Of a stretch of DNA of 64,000 bases, positions 36,251-45,511 are shown one piece after another. A program made the translations under genes and the position numbers. The notes below the pieces were generated by a model. That model made no database searches. It was not told the origin of the DNA and was given only the letters and a program-made list of their open reading frames with translations. The stretch lies in contig NZ_LUUI01000114.1 in the NCBI RefSeq assembly GCF_001644015.1, forward strand, positions 23,178 to 87,177. Direction: 5' to 3'. Within the stretch, counting starts at the first letter, position 1. Every line of letters begins with the position of its first letter. The DNA is from Methylomonas lenta (GTDB taxonomy: Bacteria; Pseudomonadota; Gammaproteobacteria; Methylococcales; Methylomonadaceae).

Positions 36251-37215
36251 GCTGCTGGAGTAGTGTGATTGGTACTGGGGGTTATTTGCCTGCAACTGTT
36301 CGCACCAATGATGATATCTCCACTATGGTGGATACCTCGGATAGCTGGATATACGAACGTACCGGCATCAAGAGTCGACGCATTGCCGGAGCAGAAGAAA
36401 CTGCATCCAGTATGGCTGAAATTGCAGCCAGGCAAGCGATCGAAATGGCGGGGATTGATGTTGAAAGCATCGATTTAATAATCGTTGCCACGGGTACTCC
36501 GGATCGAGTTTACCCCAGCACCGCTTGCCTGCTACAACAGCGTTTGGGTATTCAGCAGTGTGTGGGGTTTGATGTACAGGCTGCCTGCTCAGGTTCTGTT
36601 TTTGCGTTAAGTATTGCCGATCAATATATCAAGTCCGGTTTTTGTAAAACGGTGTTGGTGGTAGGTTCTGAGGTGTGTTCACGCATCGTTGATTGGACCG
36701 ACCGTGGCACTTGTATTTTGTTTGGTGATGGTGCCGGAGCCGTATTACTGACAGCATCGGATGCGCTAGGTATTTTATCGACCCATATTCATTCTGATGG
36801 GGGTTATGAAGATTTATTATATTGCCCTAATCCACAAGTCGCTGCAGAATCCAAAAATCAGGAAGCCGGATTTATCAGTATGCGTGGTAATGAAGTGTTT
36901 AAAGTAGCCGTAAATACACTGGGACGCATTGTAGATGAAACCCTGGAAGCCAACGGTTTGCAAAAAAGTGATATTGACTGGTTAGTGCCGCATCAAGCCA
37001 ATACTCGTATCATTGCGGCTACCGCTAAAAAACTGGGTATGGACATGGATCAGGTGATTTTAACGCTGGAAAACCAGGGCAATACGTCTTCTGCATCCGT
37101 GCTGTTAGCCTTTAATGAAGGCGTGCGTGATGGCAGAATTAAAAAGGGTCAGATGGTACTGATGGAAGCATTTGGTGCTGGTTTTACCTGGGGTTCAGCG
37201 TTAATCAAATATTAA
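36247..37215 (+). CDS. fabH: 3-oxoacyl-ACP synthase III (KASIII)
   Basis: A 322-residue thiolase-fold enzyme starting fatty-acid synthesis by condensing acetyl-CoA with malonyl-ACP. The catalytic triad motifs are all present: Cys in [14 protein letters not shown] (about residue 115), His in [12 protein letters not shown], and Asn in [13 protein letters not shown]. It also has the family start [23 protein letters not shown] overlap with plsX. Confidence 0.95.
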   Translation: MSCWSSVIGTGGYLPATVRTNDDISTMVDTSDSWIYERTGIKSRRIAGAEETASSMAEIAARQAIEMAGIDVESIDLIIVATGTPDRVYPSTACLLQQRLGIQQCVGFDVQAACSGSVFALSIADQYIKSGFCKTVLVVGSEVCSRIVDWTDRGTCILFGDGAGAVLLTASDALGILSTHIHSDGGYEDLLYCPNPQVAAESKNQEAGFISMRGNEVFKVAVNTLGRIVDETLEANGLQKSDIDWLVPHQANTRIIAATAKKLGMDMDQVILTLENQGNTSSASVLLAFNEGVRDGRIKKGQMVLMEAFGAGFTWGSALIKY

Positions 37216-37218
37216 AAT

Positions 37219-38175
37219 ATGACTATGAACGAACAAAATTATAATTTGGCTTTTGTTTTTCCAGGACAGGGATCGCAATCAGTCGGCATGATGTCGTCTA
37301 TGGCTGCAGTCTATCCACAAGTAAAACAAACTTTTGAACAGGCCTCTGAAGCGCTGGGTTTTGATCTTTGGAAATTGGTGGAAAACGGCCCTGTAGAAGA
37401 TTTAAATCAAACCGAGAACACTCAGCCCGCAATGTTGGCAGCTGGCGTTGCGTTCTGGCGGGTCTGGTGTGATAAAACCAAAATTCGGCCAGCCTGGATG
37501 GCGGGTCACAGTTTAGGCGAATACACCGCGCTGGTTTGTTCTGATGCTATCGCCTTCGAAGATGCTGTCAAATTGGTGGTGGAACGCGGTCGCTTGATGC
37601 AGGCGGCGGTGCCTGCAGGTGTCGGAGCTATGGCTGCCATTTTGGGCCTGGAAGACCATCAGGTCGTTAATGCCTGTATGGAAGTTGCGAATAACCAAAT
37701 CGTCGCTCCCGCCAATTTTAATTCACCTGGACAAGTGGTTATTGCCGGGGATACTGCGGCAGTGGATAGAGCGATTGAGGCACTGAAAGCCTTAGGCGCT
37801 AAACGCGCGCTGAAATTACCGGTCAGTGTGCCTTCGCATTGTTACTTAATGCAAGAGGCGGCCGAAAAGTTCAGCGATATCCTGCAAAGCGTAAATGTAG
37901 ACATGCCTAAAATGACATTGATTCACAATGCTGATGTCAAAACTCACGGTTCACCGGAAGTCATTCGTTATGCCTTGAAAGAACAGCTCTACAACCCTGT
38001 GCGTTGGGTCGAGAGTATCAAATTCATGCACGAACAAGGCGTAAACGGTTTTATCGAATGTGGGCCTGGCAAAGTATTGCTGGGTTTGAATAAACGTATT
38101 GCGCCTGATGCTGTACATTTGACAATGTATGATCCTGATTCATTAAATAACGTTTTGGAGCAGTTACATGGATAA
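37219..38175 (+). CDS. fabD: Malonyl-CoA:ACP transacylase
   Basis: A 318-residue enzyme: FVFPGQGSQSVGMM start, nucleophile Ser in WMAGHSLGEYTALV (about residue 97), catalytic His in LPVSVPSHCYLM, and the end block FIECGPGKVLLGLNKRI. It moves malonyl groups from CoA to ACP. Two in-frame ATG codons (37219 and 37225) are possible. fabG begins 8 bp before its end. Confidence 0.95.
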   Translation: MTMNEQNYNLAFVFPGQGSQSVGMMSSMAAVYPQVKQTFEQASEALGFDLWKLVENGPVEDLNQTENTQPAMLAAGVAFWRVWCDKTKIRPAWMAGHSLGEYTALVCSDAIAFEDAVKLVVERGRLMQAAVPAGVGAMAAILGLEDHQVVNACMEVANNQIVAPANFNSPGQVVIAGDTAAVDRAIEALKALGAKRALKLPVSVPSHCYLMQEAAEKFSDILQSVNVDMPKMTLIHNADVKTHGSPEVIRYALKEQLYNPVRWVESIKFMHEQGVNGFIECGPGKVLLGLNKRIAPDAVHLTMYDPDSLNNVLEQLHG

Positions 38176-38914
38176 CCTTAAGGGCATAAATAAAAAAATT
38201 GCCATAGTTACCGGTGCTAGCCGAGGAATTGGTCGAGCCATTGCGGAAAAATTGGTTGCAGATGGTTTTTTTGTACTGGGTACTGCAACCTCCGATAGCG
38301 GTGCTGAAGCGATTTCAGCTTATTTAGGCGCTAACGGTAAAGGTCTGAAATTAAACGTGGCTGATGCGGCGGATATCGACAGTTTCATCAAAGTCACAGG
38401 CGATGATTACGGAACAGCTGCTGTTTTGGTGAACAACGCCGGTATTACCCGCGACAATTTATTGATGCGGATGAAAGACGAAGAGTGGGATGATATTATC
38501 AGCACTAATTTGACCTCAGTATTTCGGATGAGTAAGGCTGTGTTGCGGAGTATGATGAAAGCGCGCTATGGGCGGATTATCAATATTTCTTCAGTGGTTG
38601 GTTCAACCGGTAACGCAGGACAGGCCAACTATGCCGCCGCCAAGGCTGGCATGCTCGGTTTTGCTAAGTCCATGGCTAAAGAGGTGGGGTCTCGCGGTAT
38701 CACAGTCAACACCGTAGCCCCTGGTTTTATCGATACCGATATGACCAAGGAGTTGTCGGATGATATTAAAAAATCACTGATGGCCTCAATTGCTTTGGGG
38801 CGCTTGGGACAGCCGGAAGAAATCGCTCATGCAGTGTCATTTCTGGCATCTGAACAGGCTTCTTACATTACTGGTGAAACACTACACGTCAACGGTGGTA
38901 TGTATATGCCCTAA
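38168..38914 (+). CDS. fabG: 3-oxoacyl-ACP reductase
   Basis: A 248-residue short-chain dehydrogenase. It has NADPH motif VTGASRGIGRAIAEKL, NNAGITRDNLLMRMKDEEW, catalytic Ser/Tyr/Lys in ISSVVGSTGNAGQANYAAAK, and VAPGFIDTDMTKEL. It performs the first reduction in each elongation cycle. In most gammaproteobacteria acpP and fabF follow; here a terminator and a reverse-strand gene follow instead. Confidence 0.95.
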   Translation: MDNLKGINKKIAIVTGASRGIGRAIAEKLVADGFFVLGTATSDSGAEAISAYLGANGKGLKLNVADAADIDSFIKVTGDDYGTAAVLVNNAGITRDNLLMRMKDEEWDDIISTNLTSVFRMSKAVLRSMMKARYGRIINISSVVGSTGNAGQANYAAAKAGMLGFAKSMAKEVGSRGITVNTVAPGFIDTDMTKELSDDIKKSLMASIALGRLGQPEEIAHAVSFLASEQASYITGETLHVNGGMYMP

Positions 38915-38943
38915 AGGCAATGCTAGAGTTAGAGTCTATTGCT

Positions 38944-38980
38944 AAAAAACCGGCCTCATTTAAACTGGCGCCGGTTTTTT
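38944..38980. terminator. Rho-independent terminator after fabG
   Basis: Stem AAAAAACCGGC/GCCGGTTTTTT (38944-38954 with 38970-38980), 15-base loop. A and T tracts on both sides make it suitable for fabG and for the converging diguanylate cyclase gene. Confidence 0.85.
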
Positions 38981-38992
38981 ATTGTCTTGATG

Positions 38993-40027
38993 TTAATGCA
39001 TGACTTTATTTCGCCCCGATTTCTTGGCTTGGTATAGTGCACTATCGGCGCGAGTAATAAGGCTTTCCGGGTTATCGTTGGGTTGTAATTCTGCAATGCC
39101 GATTGAAATCGTAATTTGGCCTAAAGTCAGATTATCTGTTTTGCGTTTTAAGCGACTTTTTTCCATTTCAAGACGGATGTTTTCGGAAATTTCAATAGCC
39201 TTATGCTTGGGTGTGTTGGGCATGATGATAGCTAACTCTTCACCGCCATACCGCGCAACATGATGATGGTCTTCGGCATGTTTTTTTAGTAATGTCGCCA
39301 CAAATTTGATCACGTGATCGCCTATGGTATGTCCGTAAGTATCGTTTACCTGTTTAAAATGATCGATATCCAGCATCGATAAACAAGTTGTCTCGCTACA
39401 GGGTTGTTCGATGATCTCGGATAAAGTTTGATCAAAAGCCCGCCGATTCAGCAAGCCTGTCAAGCCGTCGGTGACAGCTATTTGCCTGACTTGGGCCAGT
39501 TCGGCACGCAGTTGTTCCATTTCCGCATTGGCTGCGTTCAATTGGACCTGCATGGCTTGGCTGGTAGCTGCAAGTGAGCGGGTTTCTTGGATGATTTCCT
39601 GCAGTATCGAACTGCCTGCAGCTAACTCGGATGTAGCTTCCAAAATAGCGGTTTTTTTCTGGAAGCTATCGTTGGTTTGTTCCGCCTTGGTGCAGGTTTC
39701 TCCGATGGCATCGGTGGCCTGTAGCAGCACTTTGTGAATTTTCTCGTTGATATTTTCAATCGAATTTAAAGAGGTGTTGCAGATGTAAGTTTCATAAAGT
39801 GCAAAGCTGGTGGCACAATCAAACGGTTTTTGATTGTTTAATAGCTCGTCCACTGCAGAGTTCAATTTTGGATTTTGTTTTGCCACATAGTCGTAAAAAA
39901 TCGCGTAGTTGATGGGATTGGCTGCGATTTCGTTTTTAGTTAAAAATGGGATTATATTTTTTAGATAGCCATTATTGAGTGAAACCGAAAAATCGTAAAT
40001 TGGCAAAATAGAGTGGTTGCTAGGCAT
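38993..40027 (-). CDS. Diguanylate cyclase, GGDEF domain
   Basis: A 344-residue protein. The N-terminal 130 residues are a helical domain of unknown type (NHSILPIYDFSVSLNNGYLK), followed by a coiled-coil (about 140-180) and a C-terminal GGDEF domain: DGLTGLLNRRAFDQTL, DIDHFKQVNDTYGH, and the active-site variant RYGGEEL, which is a functional form in many cyclases. It should make c-di-GMP from two GTP. The usual RxxD inhibitory site seven residues upstream reads EDHH, so product inhibition there is probably absent. No membrane segment is seen, so the enzyme is likely cytoplasmic. Confidence 0.9.
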   Translation of the reverse strand: MPSNHSILPIYDFSVSLNNGYLKNIIPFLTKNEIAANPINYAIFYDYVAKQNPKLNSAVDELLNNQKPFDCATSFALYETYICNTSLNSIENINEKIHKVLLQATDAIGETCTKAEQTNDSFQKKTAILEATSELAAGSSILQEIIQETRSLAATSQAMQVQLNAANAEMEQLRAELAQVRQIAVTDGLTGLLNRRAFDQTLSEIIEQPCSETTCLSMLDIDHFKQVNDTYGHTIGDHVIKFVATLLKKHAEDHHHVARYGGEELAIIMPNTPKHKAIEISENIRLEMEKSRLKRKTDNLTLGQITISIGIAELQPNDNPESLITRADSALYQAKKSGRNKVMH

Positions 40028-40359
40028 ATTTCTAGTTAGGTCTAATTGGCGTTGTTATTACTATGAAAGTCGCGACCGAGCGCCTTTCATTTGCCGGGGC
40101 GACTGCGGTACTTTCATGATCGTTAGGTGAAACTTTTCTGCATTGCTGGTTAATGTCCGAACGTCTATATACAGCCTGCTTTAGGTAAGAAAAACCTAAA
40201 TCGTATGGCTTGCCACCTGTAAATGATTACAAAATTCCAAATTGAGCAAGTACTTAAAATACTACTGGTTTAGCCTAGGCCAAGCTGGAATTTTAAACAA
40301 AATGCGTATCTATGATTATCCGTACAGAAAGATATACTAATACGGAGTTTTTACAAGCT

Positions 40360-40401
40360 TTTTAGACGTTAAACAGCACATTTTAGACGTTAATTAGCGC
40401 A
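40360..40401. repeat. Tandem pair of 21-bp near-identical repeats
   Basis: Two adjacent units beginning TTTTAGACGTTAA, identical at 18 of 21 positions and lying head to tail (40360-40380 and 40381-40401). Could be paired protein-binding sites. Confidence 0.6.
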
Positions 40402-40422
40402 TTTCAGTCAGATCTACACTGC

Positions 40423-40460
40423 ATGAACTAAGCAGCCATCAAGTCGGCTGCTTAGTTCAT
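40423..40460. repeat. Perfect 15-bp inverted repeat
   Basis: ATGAACTAAGCAGCC pairs with its complement at 40446-40460 across an 8-base loop. No T tract follows on either strand, so it is not a standard terminator. It may protect the uvrA transcript end or act as a binding site. Confidence 0.6.
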
Positions 40461-40526
40461 CTGAGAGAATATGCCTCCTGCAAAATTTAAGGTCTAGGAG
40501 CTGCAGCCCCGCCAGGCTTGGTTGTG

Positions 40527-43343
40527 TTAACTAAACAAGCGTTTCAGATATAAGCCTGTATGTGATGCATCATGCTGGGTGATTTCTCGTGGCGTGCCTT
40601 CCGCAACCAATGTGCCGCCGCCATTGCCGCCTTCCGGCCCTATATCCACCACCCAGTCAGCAGTTTTGATGACATCCAAATTGTGCTCGATAATGATGAC
40701 AGTGTTCCCATGGTCGCGCAACGTATGTAAAACAGACAGCAATTGTTTGATGTCATGAAAGTGCAGACCGGTGGTCGGTTCGTCCAGTATGTATAACGTT
40801 TTACCGGTGTCGCGTTTGGATAATTCCTTGGCTAATTTAACCCGTTGTGCTTCGCCGCCGGACAGGGTAGTGGCGTTTTGCCCGAGGGTTATGTAGCTCA
40901 AGCCTACGTCAATCAAGGTATTTAGTTTGCGCGACAGACTGGGCACCGCCGAGAAAAACTGGGCAGCGTCTTCAACGGTCATTTCAAGCACTTCATGTAT
41001 GGTCTTGCCTTTGTAGCGGACTTCCAGGGTTTCCCGGTTATAGCGCTTACCATGACAAATATCGCAGGGTACGAAAATGTCCGGTAGAAAATGCATCTCC
41101 ACTTTAATGACACCATCGCCGGAACAGGCCTCGCAGCGACCACCTTTCACATTAAAACTAAAGCGGCCAGGGGTGTAGCCACGCGAACGTGCTTCCGGCG
41201 TAGCTGAAAACAACTCGCGCACGGGAGTAAAAATACCGGTGTAAGTGGCAGGATTAGAACGTGGTGTGCGACCTATTGGACTTTGATCAATATCGACCAC
41301 CTTGTCGAACTGTTCCAGGCCTTCAATAGCATCGCAGGGGGCTGGAATGCAACTGGCGCCATTGATAGTCCTGGCAGCGTGACTGTATAGCGTGTCGTTG
41401 ACTAATGTCGATTTACCGGAACCGGAGACGCCGGTGACGCAGGTCAGTAATCCAACAGGAAAACTAATGGTGACATTTTTTAGGTTGTTGCCGTGTGCGT
41501 TGCGAACGGTTAGTAATTTGCTCGGATCACGCGGCGCAGTTTGCTTGGGTATATCGATCTTTAACTGGCCGGATAGATACTGGCCGGTTAATGAATGCTT
41601 ATCAGACAAAATTTGTTTTGCTGTACCTTGAGCAACAATCTGGCCGCCGTGTACGCCGGCGCCGGGGCCAATGTCGACAATATAATCGGCGGCGAGGATG
41701 GCGTCTTCGTCGTGTTCAACCACAATCACCGTATTACCCAGATCGCGTAATCGAAATAAGGTGTTCAGCAAGCGCTGATTATCGCGTTGATGCAGGCCAA
41801 TAGACGGTTCATCCAGTACATACATCACGCCAACCAGGCCGGCGCCAATCTGGCTGGCCAGACGAATACGCTGTGCTTCGCCGCCAGATAAGGTGTCGGC
41901 GCTACGATCCAGCGTCAAATAATCCAGACCGACGTTAACCAAAAACTCCAGTCTTTCCTGGATTTCCTTATTGATTTTGGCTGCGATTTCACCACGGTGG
42001 CCGGGAATAGCGAGTTGTTGGAAAAAACTCAAAGTTTGTTTGATCGGCAGGCGGGTGATGTGATGCAGAGGCTGCGCATCGACAAAAACATTCCTGGCGC
42101 CTAAGTTTAACCGGGCGCCGTTACACGCCGCACAGGTCTGTTGCGCCAAATATTTAGATAATTCGTCGCGCACCATCTGTGAGTCGCTTTCGTGATAACG
42201 ACGCTCCATATTAGGAATGATGCCTTCGAACGGATGGTGGCTGATTTTGGGTTTGCCCTGGCCCATTTGTAGTTGGAAGGTGATTTTCTCATCGCCGCTG
42301 CCGTATAAAATCACTGCCTGCACGTCTGCGGGGATATTTGAGAAAGGCGCTTCCGGATCAAAATCGTAATGGGCGGCCAACGCACAAATGATTTGATAAT
42401 AATAAGCGTTGCGACGATCCCAGCCACGCACTGCACCGCCAGACAAAGAAATGTCCGGGTTATGCACCACCAGTTGTGGATCAAAATTCTGTCTTACACC
42501 CAATCCATCACAGCTGGGGCAGGCACCTTTCGGATTATTGAAGGAAAAAATACGCGGTTCCAATTCGCTCAGGCTGTAGCCGCAATGCGGACAGGCGTAA
42601 CGTTCAGAAAACAGCAGTTTTTGATCGCTTTCCATTGAGGCGGCCATCGCCAGGCCATTGGACAGACGTAAAGCGGTTTCAAAGGATTCCGATAAACGTA
42701 AAGCGATGTCATCGCGGATTTTGAAACGGTCGACAATGACTTCGATAGTATGTTTTTTCTTTAAATCCAGAGTAGGGGGCTCGTCGAGTTCGTAGACTTC
42801 ACCATCAATGCGAGCGCGTAAGAAGCCTTGCGCTTTCAGATCTTCCAGCAGCATGACGTGCTCACCTTTACGATCGTTGATGACCGGCGCCAGCAGCATC
42901 CAGCGTTCACCGTCCGGTTGAGCCAAAACTTGATCGACCATCTGACTGACGGTTTGTGCTTCCAGGGAGACGCCATGTTCCGGGCATTGCGGTATGCCGA
43001 CTCTGGCGTACAGTAGTCGCAGATAATCGTAAATTTCGGTAATGGTGCCCACTGTGGAACGCGGGTTGTGCGAGGTGGATTTTTGTTCGATCGAAATAGC
43101 CGGCGATAGGCCTTCGATATGATCGACATCCGGCTTTTCCATTATCGATAAGAACTGGCGGGCGTAAGCGGACAGTGATTCCACGTAGCGGCGCTGACCC
43201 TCGGCATAAATAGTGTCGAATGCTAAGGACGATTTGCCGGAGCCGGATAAGCCTGTGATAACGATCAGGCGATCTCTCGGTAAATCCAGATCAATGTTTT
43301 TTAAATTGTGGGTGCGGGCGCCGCGAATACTGATGGTGTCCAC
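40527..43343 (-). CDS. uvrA: Excinuclease ABC subunit A
   Basis: A 938-residue DNA damage-recognition ATPase of nucleotide excision repair. It begins at [23 protein letters not shown], Walker [15 protein letters not shown], then the first zinc module [13 protein letters not shown] with CPSCDGLG. Two ABC signatures LSGGEAQRI and [12 protein letters not shown], the second Walker [15 protein letters not shown], and the C-terminal zinc finger [16 protein letters not shown] with CDICHGKRY follow. Length and order are standard. It is divergent from the YajR-like gene; ssb lies beyond. No convincing LexA box was found ahead of it. Confidence 0.97.
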   Translation of the reverse strand: MDTISIRGARTHNLKNIDLDLPRDRLIVITGLSGSGKSSLAFDTIYAEGQRRYVESLSAYARQFLSIMEKPDVDHIEGLSPAISIEQKSTSHNPRSTVGTITEIYDYLRLLYARVGIPQCPEHGVSLEAQTVSQMVDQVLAQPDGERWMLLAPVINDRKGEHVMLLEDLKAQGFLRARIDGEVYELDEPPTLDLKKKHTIEVIVDRFKIRDDIALRLSESFETALRLSNGLAMAASMESDQKLLFSERYACPHCGYSLSELEPRIFSFNNPKGACPSCDGLGVRQNFDPQLVVHNPDISLSGGAVRGWDRRNAYYYQIICALAAHYDFDPEAPFSNIPADVQAVILYGSGDEKITFQLQMGQGKPKISHHPFEGIIPNMERRYHESDSQMVRDELSKYLAQQTCAACNGARLNLGARNVFVDAQPLHHITRLPIKQTLSFFQQLAIPGHRGEIAAKINKEIQERLEFLVNVGLDYLTLDRSADTLSGGEAQRIRLASQIGAGLVGVMYVLDEPSIGLHQRDNQRLLNTLFRLRDLGNTVIVVEHDEDAILAADYIVDIGPGAGVHGGQIVAQGTAKQILSDKHSLTGQYLSGQLKIDIPKQTAPRDPSKLLTVRNAHGNNLKNVTISFPVGLLTCVTGVSGSGKSTLVNDTLYSHAARTINGASCIPAPCDAIEGLEQFDKVVDIDQSPIGRTPRSNPATYTGIFTPVRELFSATPEARSRGYTPGRFSFNVKGGRCEACSGDGVIKVEMHFLPDIFVPCDICHGKRYNRETLEVRYKGKTIHEVLEMTVEDAAQFFSAVPSLSRKLNTLIDVGLSYITLGQNATTLSGGEAQRVKLAKELSKRDTGKTLYILDEPTTGLHFHDIKQLLSVLHTLRDHGNTVIIIEHNLDVIKTADWVVDIGPEGGNGGGTLVAEGTPREITQHDASHTGLYLKRLFS

Positions 43344-43419
43344 TGTCTGAATTCCTGGAATTTAAAGAACCTGATACTATACGTGTCTTTAATGAATTTA
43401 GGCAAAGGGGAGTTGGGGT

Positions 43420-44805
43420 TTGACACAGGTTCAGGATGTTTCGGGTGCAATGACCAGCATGGAAAAGCGGGCGACTATCTCGCTAGCCAGTATTTATTCG
43501 TTGAGAATGCTGGGTTTGTTTATGTTATTGCCGGTTTTATCATTGTTTACCGAGCAAATGCCAGGCTCTACACCCAAATTGGTTGGCTTAACCATGGGTA
43601 TTTATGGTCTGACACAGGCAGTGTTACAGATACCGTTCGGATTGTTATCCGATCGCTTTAGTCGTAAAGCCATTATTGTCATCGGTCTGTTACTGTTTCT
43701 GGCAGGTAGCATAGTGGCTGCATTGGCGACTGACATTTACGGCGTTTTGCTAGGCCGCGCCTTGCAAGGCTGCGGGGCGGTTTCAGCGGCAGTGATGGCC
43801 TTGCTGGCGGATTTGACTCAGGAGGTCAATCGCACCAAGGCTATGGCTACCATAGGCGCCAGTATCGGCGTGTCATTTGGGGTTGCGATGACTATCGGGC
43901 CAGTGATTGCGCACCATTACGGCATTAGCGGTATTTTTTGGCTGATCGCAATCCTGGCGCTAATGGCTATCGTGGTGATTCTGTTTTTTGTGCCTAATCC
44001 GCAAAAAATTTCGATACACCGCGATGCCGAATATATTCCGTCTGAGTTAAGTTCAGTCATCAAAAATGCCGATTTACTGCGCTTGAATTACGGTATATTT
44101 GCGCTGCATTTAATCTTAATGGCCAGCTTCGTGGTAGTACCCTTGTTGATGCGCGACGCCGGATTACTGGCTGGCAAGCATTGGCTGGTGTATTTGCCGG
44201 TGCTGGTCACTTCGATGGCGGCCATTATTCCGTTTGTGATTATTGCCGAGAAGAAGCGGCAAATGAAAAAAGTCTTTGTCGGTGCCGTGATTTCCTTGGT
44301 GATTGCCAATCTGGGTTTTGTGCTCTTTCATGGGCAATTGATAGGCTTGATTGCCTGTTTGTGGGTATTTTTCTGCGGCTTCAATTTACTGGAAGCCACC
44401 TTGCCATCGCTGATTTCCAAAACCGCACCCGGCGATTTAAAAGGCACGGCGATGGGTATTTATTCCAGCGCGCAGTTCATTGGGGCTTTTATCGGCGGTG
44501 CCAGCGGCGGTTGGTTATACGGCGAATTAGGCCCGACCTCGGTGTTTGTGTTTTCCGCTGGGGTAGCCGCCAGTTGGGTGCTGATTGCTTTGTTCATGTC
44601 GCCGCCTCGCTATCTGGCCAACCTGTTGTTGTCGCTGCAGGCCATTAAGCCTGAGCGTGGCGCAGAGTTTTCCAGGCAACTGTTGGCGATAAACGGTATC
44701 GAAGAAGTGCGCCTGCATTTCGAAGAAACTACCGCTTATCTAAAAGTGGATAGCCAGCAACTGGATAAAAACGAATTAAACATCTTTTTAAAGCAATGGC
44801 AGTAA
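43420..44805 (+). CDS. YajR-like MFS transporter with C-terminal YAM domain
   Basis: A 461-residue 12-helix major facilitator protein: SLRMLGLFMLLPVLSLFTEQ, motif A QIPFGLLSDRFSRKAIIVIG (DRFSRK), GRALQGCGAVSAAVMALLAD, and further helices. The last 65 residues are a soluble ferredoxin-like domain (IEEVRLHFEETTAYLKVD) as in E. coli YajR. Substrate unknown; YajR-type proteins are proton-driven efflux candidates. The TTG start at 43420 is supported by AAGGGGAG 7 bp ahead; ATG 43450 or 43459 would be alternatives without such a site. Confidence 0.85.
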   Translation: MTQVQDVSGAMTSMEKRATISLASIYSLRMLGLFMLLPVLSLFTEQMPGSTPKLVGLTMGIYGLTQAVLQIPFGLLSDRFSRKAIIVIGLLLFLAGSIVAALATDIYGVLLGRALQGCGAVSAAVMALLADLTQEVNRTKAMATIGASIGVSFGVAMTIGPVIAHHYGISGIFWLIAILALMAIVVILFFVPNPQKISIHRDAEYIPSELSSVIKNADLLRLNYGIFALHLILMASFVVVPLLMRDAGLLAGKHWLVYLPVLVTSMAAIIPFVIIAEKKRQMKKVFVGAVISLVIANLGFVLFHGQLIGLIACLWVFFCGFNLLEATLPSLISKTAPGDLKGTAMGIYSSAQFIGAFIGGASGGWLYGELGPTSVFVFSAGVAASWVLIALFMSPPRYLANLLLSLQAIKPERGAEFSRQLLAINGIEEVRLHFEETTAYLKVDSQQLDKNELNIFLKQWQ

Positions 44806-44840
44806 GTCATTGTTGTTGAATTTTTTACACGGAGACAACC

Positions 44841-45305
44841 ATGTTGAACAAAGTTATGCTGATCGGCCGTTTGGGAGCTGATCCGGAAATTCGCTATATG
44901 CCTAGTGGAGATTCGATTGCAACGCTAAATGTTGCTACCAGTCGTCGCTGGAAAGATCGTAATTCAGGTGAGCGTAAGGAAGAAACAGAATGGCACAGGG
45001 TGACATTTTTTGGACCAGTCGCCAAGGTATGTGGTGATTATTTAAAAAAAGGCAGCCAGGTCTATATCGAAGGGCGAATTAAAACTGACAAATACCAAAA
45101 GGATGGGGTGGATGTATACCGTACCGGCATCATTGGTGAGCAAATGAATATGCTGGATAGCCGTAGTGGTGGCACCGCAAATTATTCCGATAATTCCCCA
45201 CCTGCCAGCAGCCACGATAATCGTCAGTCAGCCCCCGCTGCTGCGTCGGGTCCGCAATCCACACCTGCTAGTTATGATGATTTTGATGATGACATCCCTT
45301 TTTAA
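44841..45305 (+). CDS. ssb: Single-stranded DNA-binding protein
   Basis: A 154-residue SSB with an OB-fold domain (MLNKVMLIGRLGADPEIRYM, EWHRVTFFGPVAKVC, YIEGRIKTDKYQKDGVDVY), a flexible Ser/Pro-rich linker and the acidic protein-interaction tip DDFDDDIPF. It coats ssDNA and recruits repair and replication proteins. A GGAGA site precedes the ATG. Its position beside uvrA is common in proteobacteria. Confidence 0.96.
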   Translation: MLNKVMLIGRLGADPEIRYMPSGDSIATLNVATSRRWKDRNSGERKEETEWHRVTFFGPVAKVCGDYLKKGSQVYIEGRIKTDKYQKDGVDVYRTGIIGEQMNMLDSRSGGTANYSDNSPPASSHDNRQSAPAAASGPQSTPASYDDFDDDIPF

Positions 45306-45347
45306 TTTCAACCAAAAGTGATTTTGTAGGGAATAGAATCATTCAAA

Positions 45348-45409
45348 TCCCCCTGGTTTACATCTGGTCTGGTTTATAGCTTGATTGGGTGGGAATTAGG
45401 GGGTTTTTT
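45348..45409 (+). terminator. Probable terminator of ssb with long loop
   Basis: TCCCCCT (45348-45354) can pair with AGGGGG (45398-45403), followed by six T. The loop is about 43 bases with its own weak pairing. Confidence 0.4.
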
Positions 45410-45458
45410 GTCTTTTCGTTAATATCACCCAATTTAGCTGTCAGGGTTATCTGCATAT

Positions 45459-45474
45459 TGGCGCAGAATATGCT
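45459..45474 (+). promoter_or_regulatory. Sigma-54 type -24/-12 promoter ahead of the SagB gene
   Basis: TGGCGCAGAATATGCT has the invariant GG (45460-45461) and GC (45472-45473) separated by exactly 10 bases and matches 9 of 12 consensus positions (TGGCACG-N4-TTGCW). Transcription would begin near 45485, about 27 bp before the ATG. An activator site of NifA type (TGT-N10-ACA) is only met at 5 of 6 (45409-45424). Confidence 0.5.
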
Positions 45475-45511
45475 TAAGTGATTTGATATTCTTTTTGCTT
45501 GAGAGCACATT

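Larger units (their letters stand above)
40028..40526. other. 499-bp intergenic region upstream of the cyclase gene and downstream of uvrA
   Basis: No gene recognised. It holds the promoter region of the diguanylate cyclase gene, the pair of 21-bp near-repeats (40360-40401) and the 15-bp hairpin (40423-40460). AT-rich. Confidence 0.6.

Noticed and set aside
40360-40460. Integron attC-like site
   Set aside because: The repeats contain GTTAA but not the paired RYYYAAC/GTTRRRY core sites, and there is no integrase or cassette array.
43344-43419. Search for an SOS box between uvrA and the YajR-like gene
   Set aside because: No CTGT-N8-ACAG match within the short divergent region.
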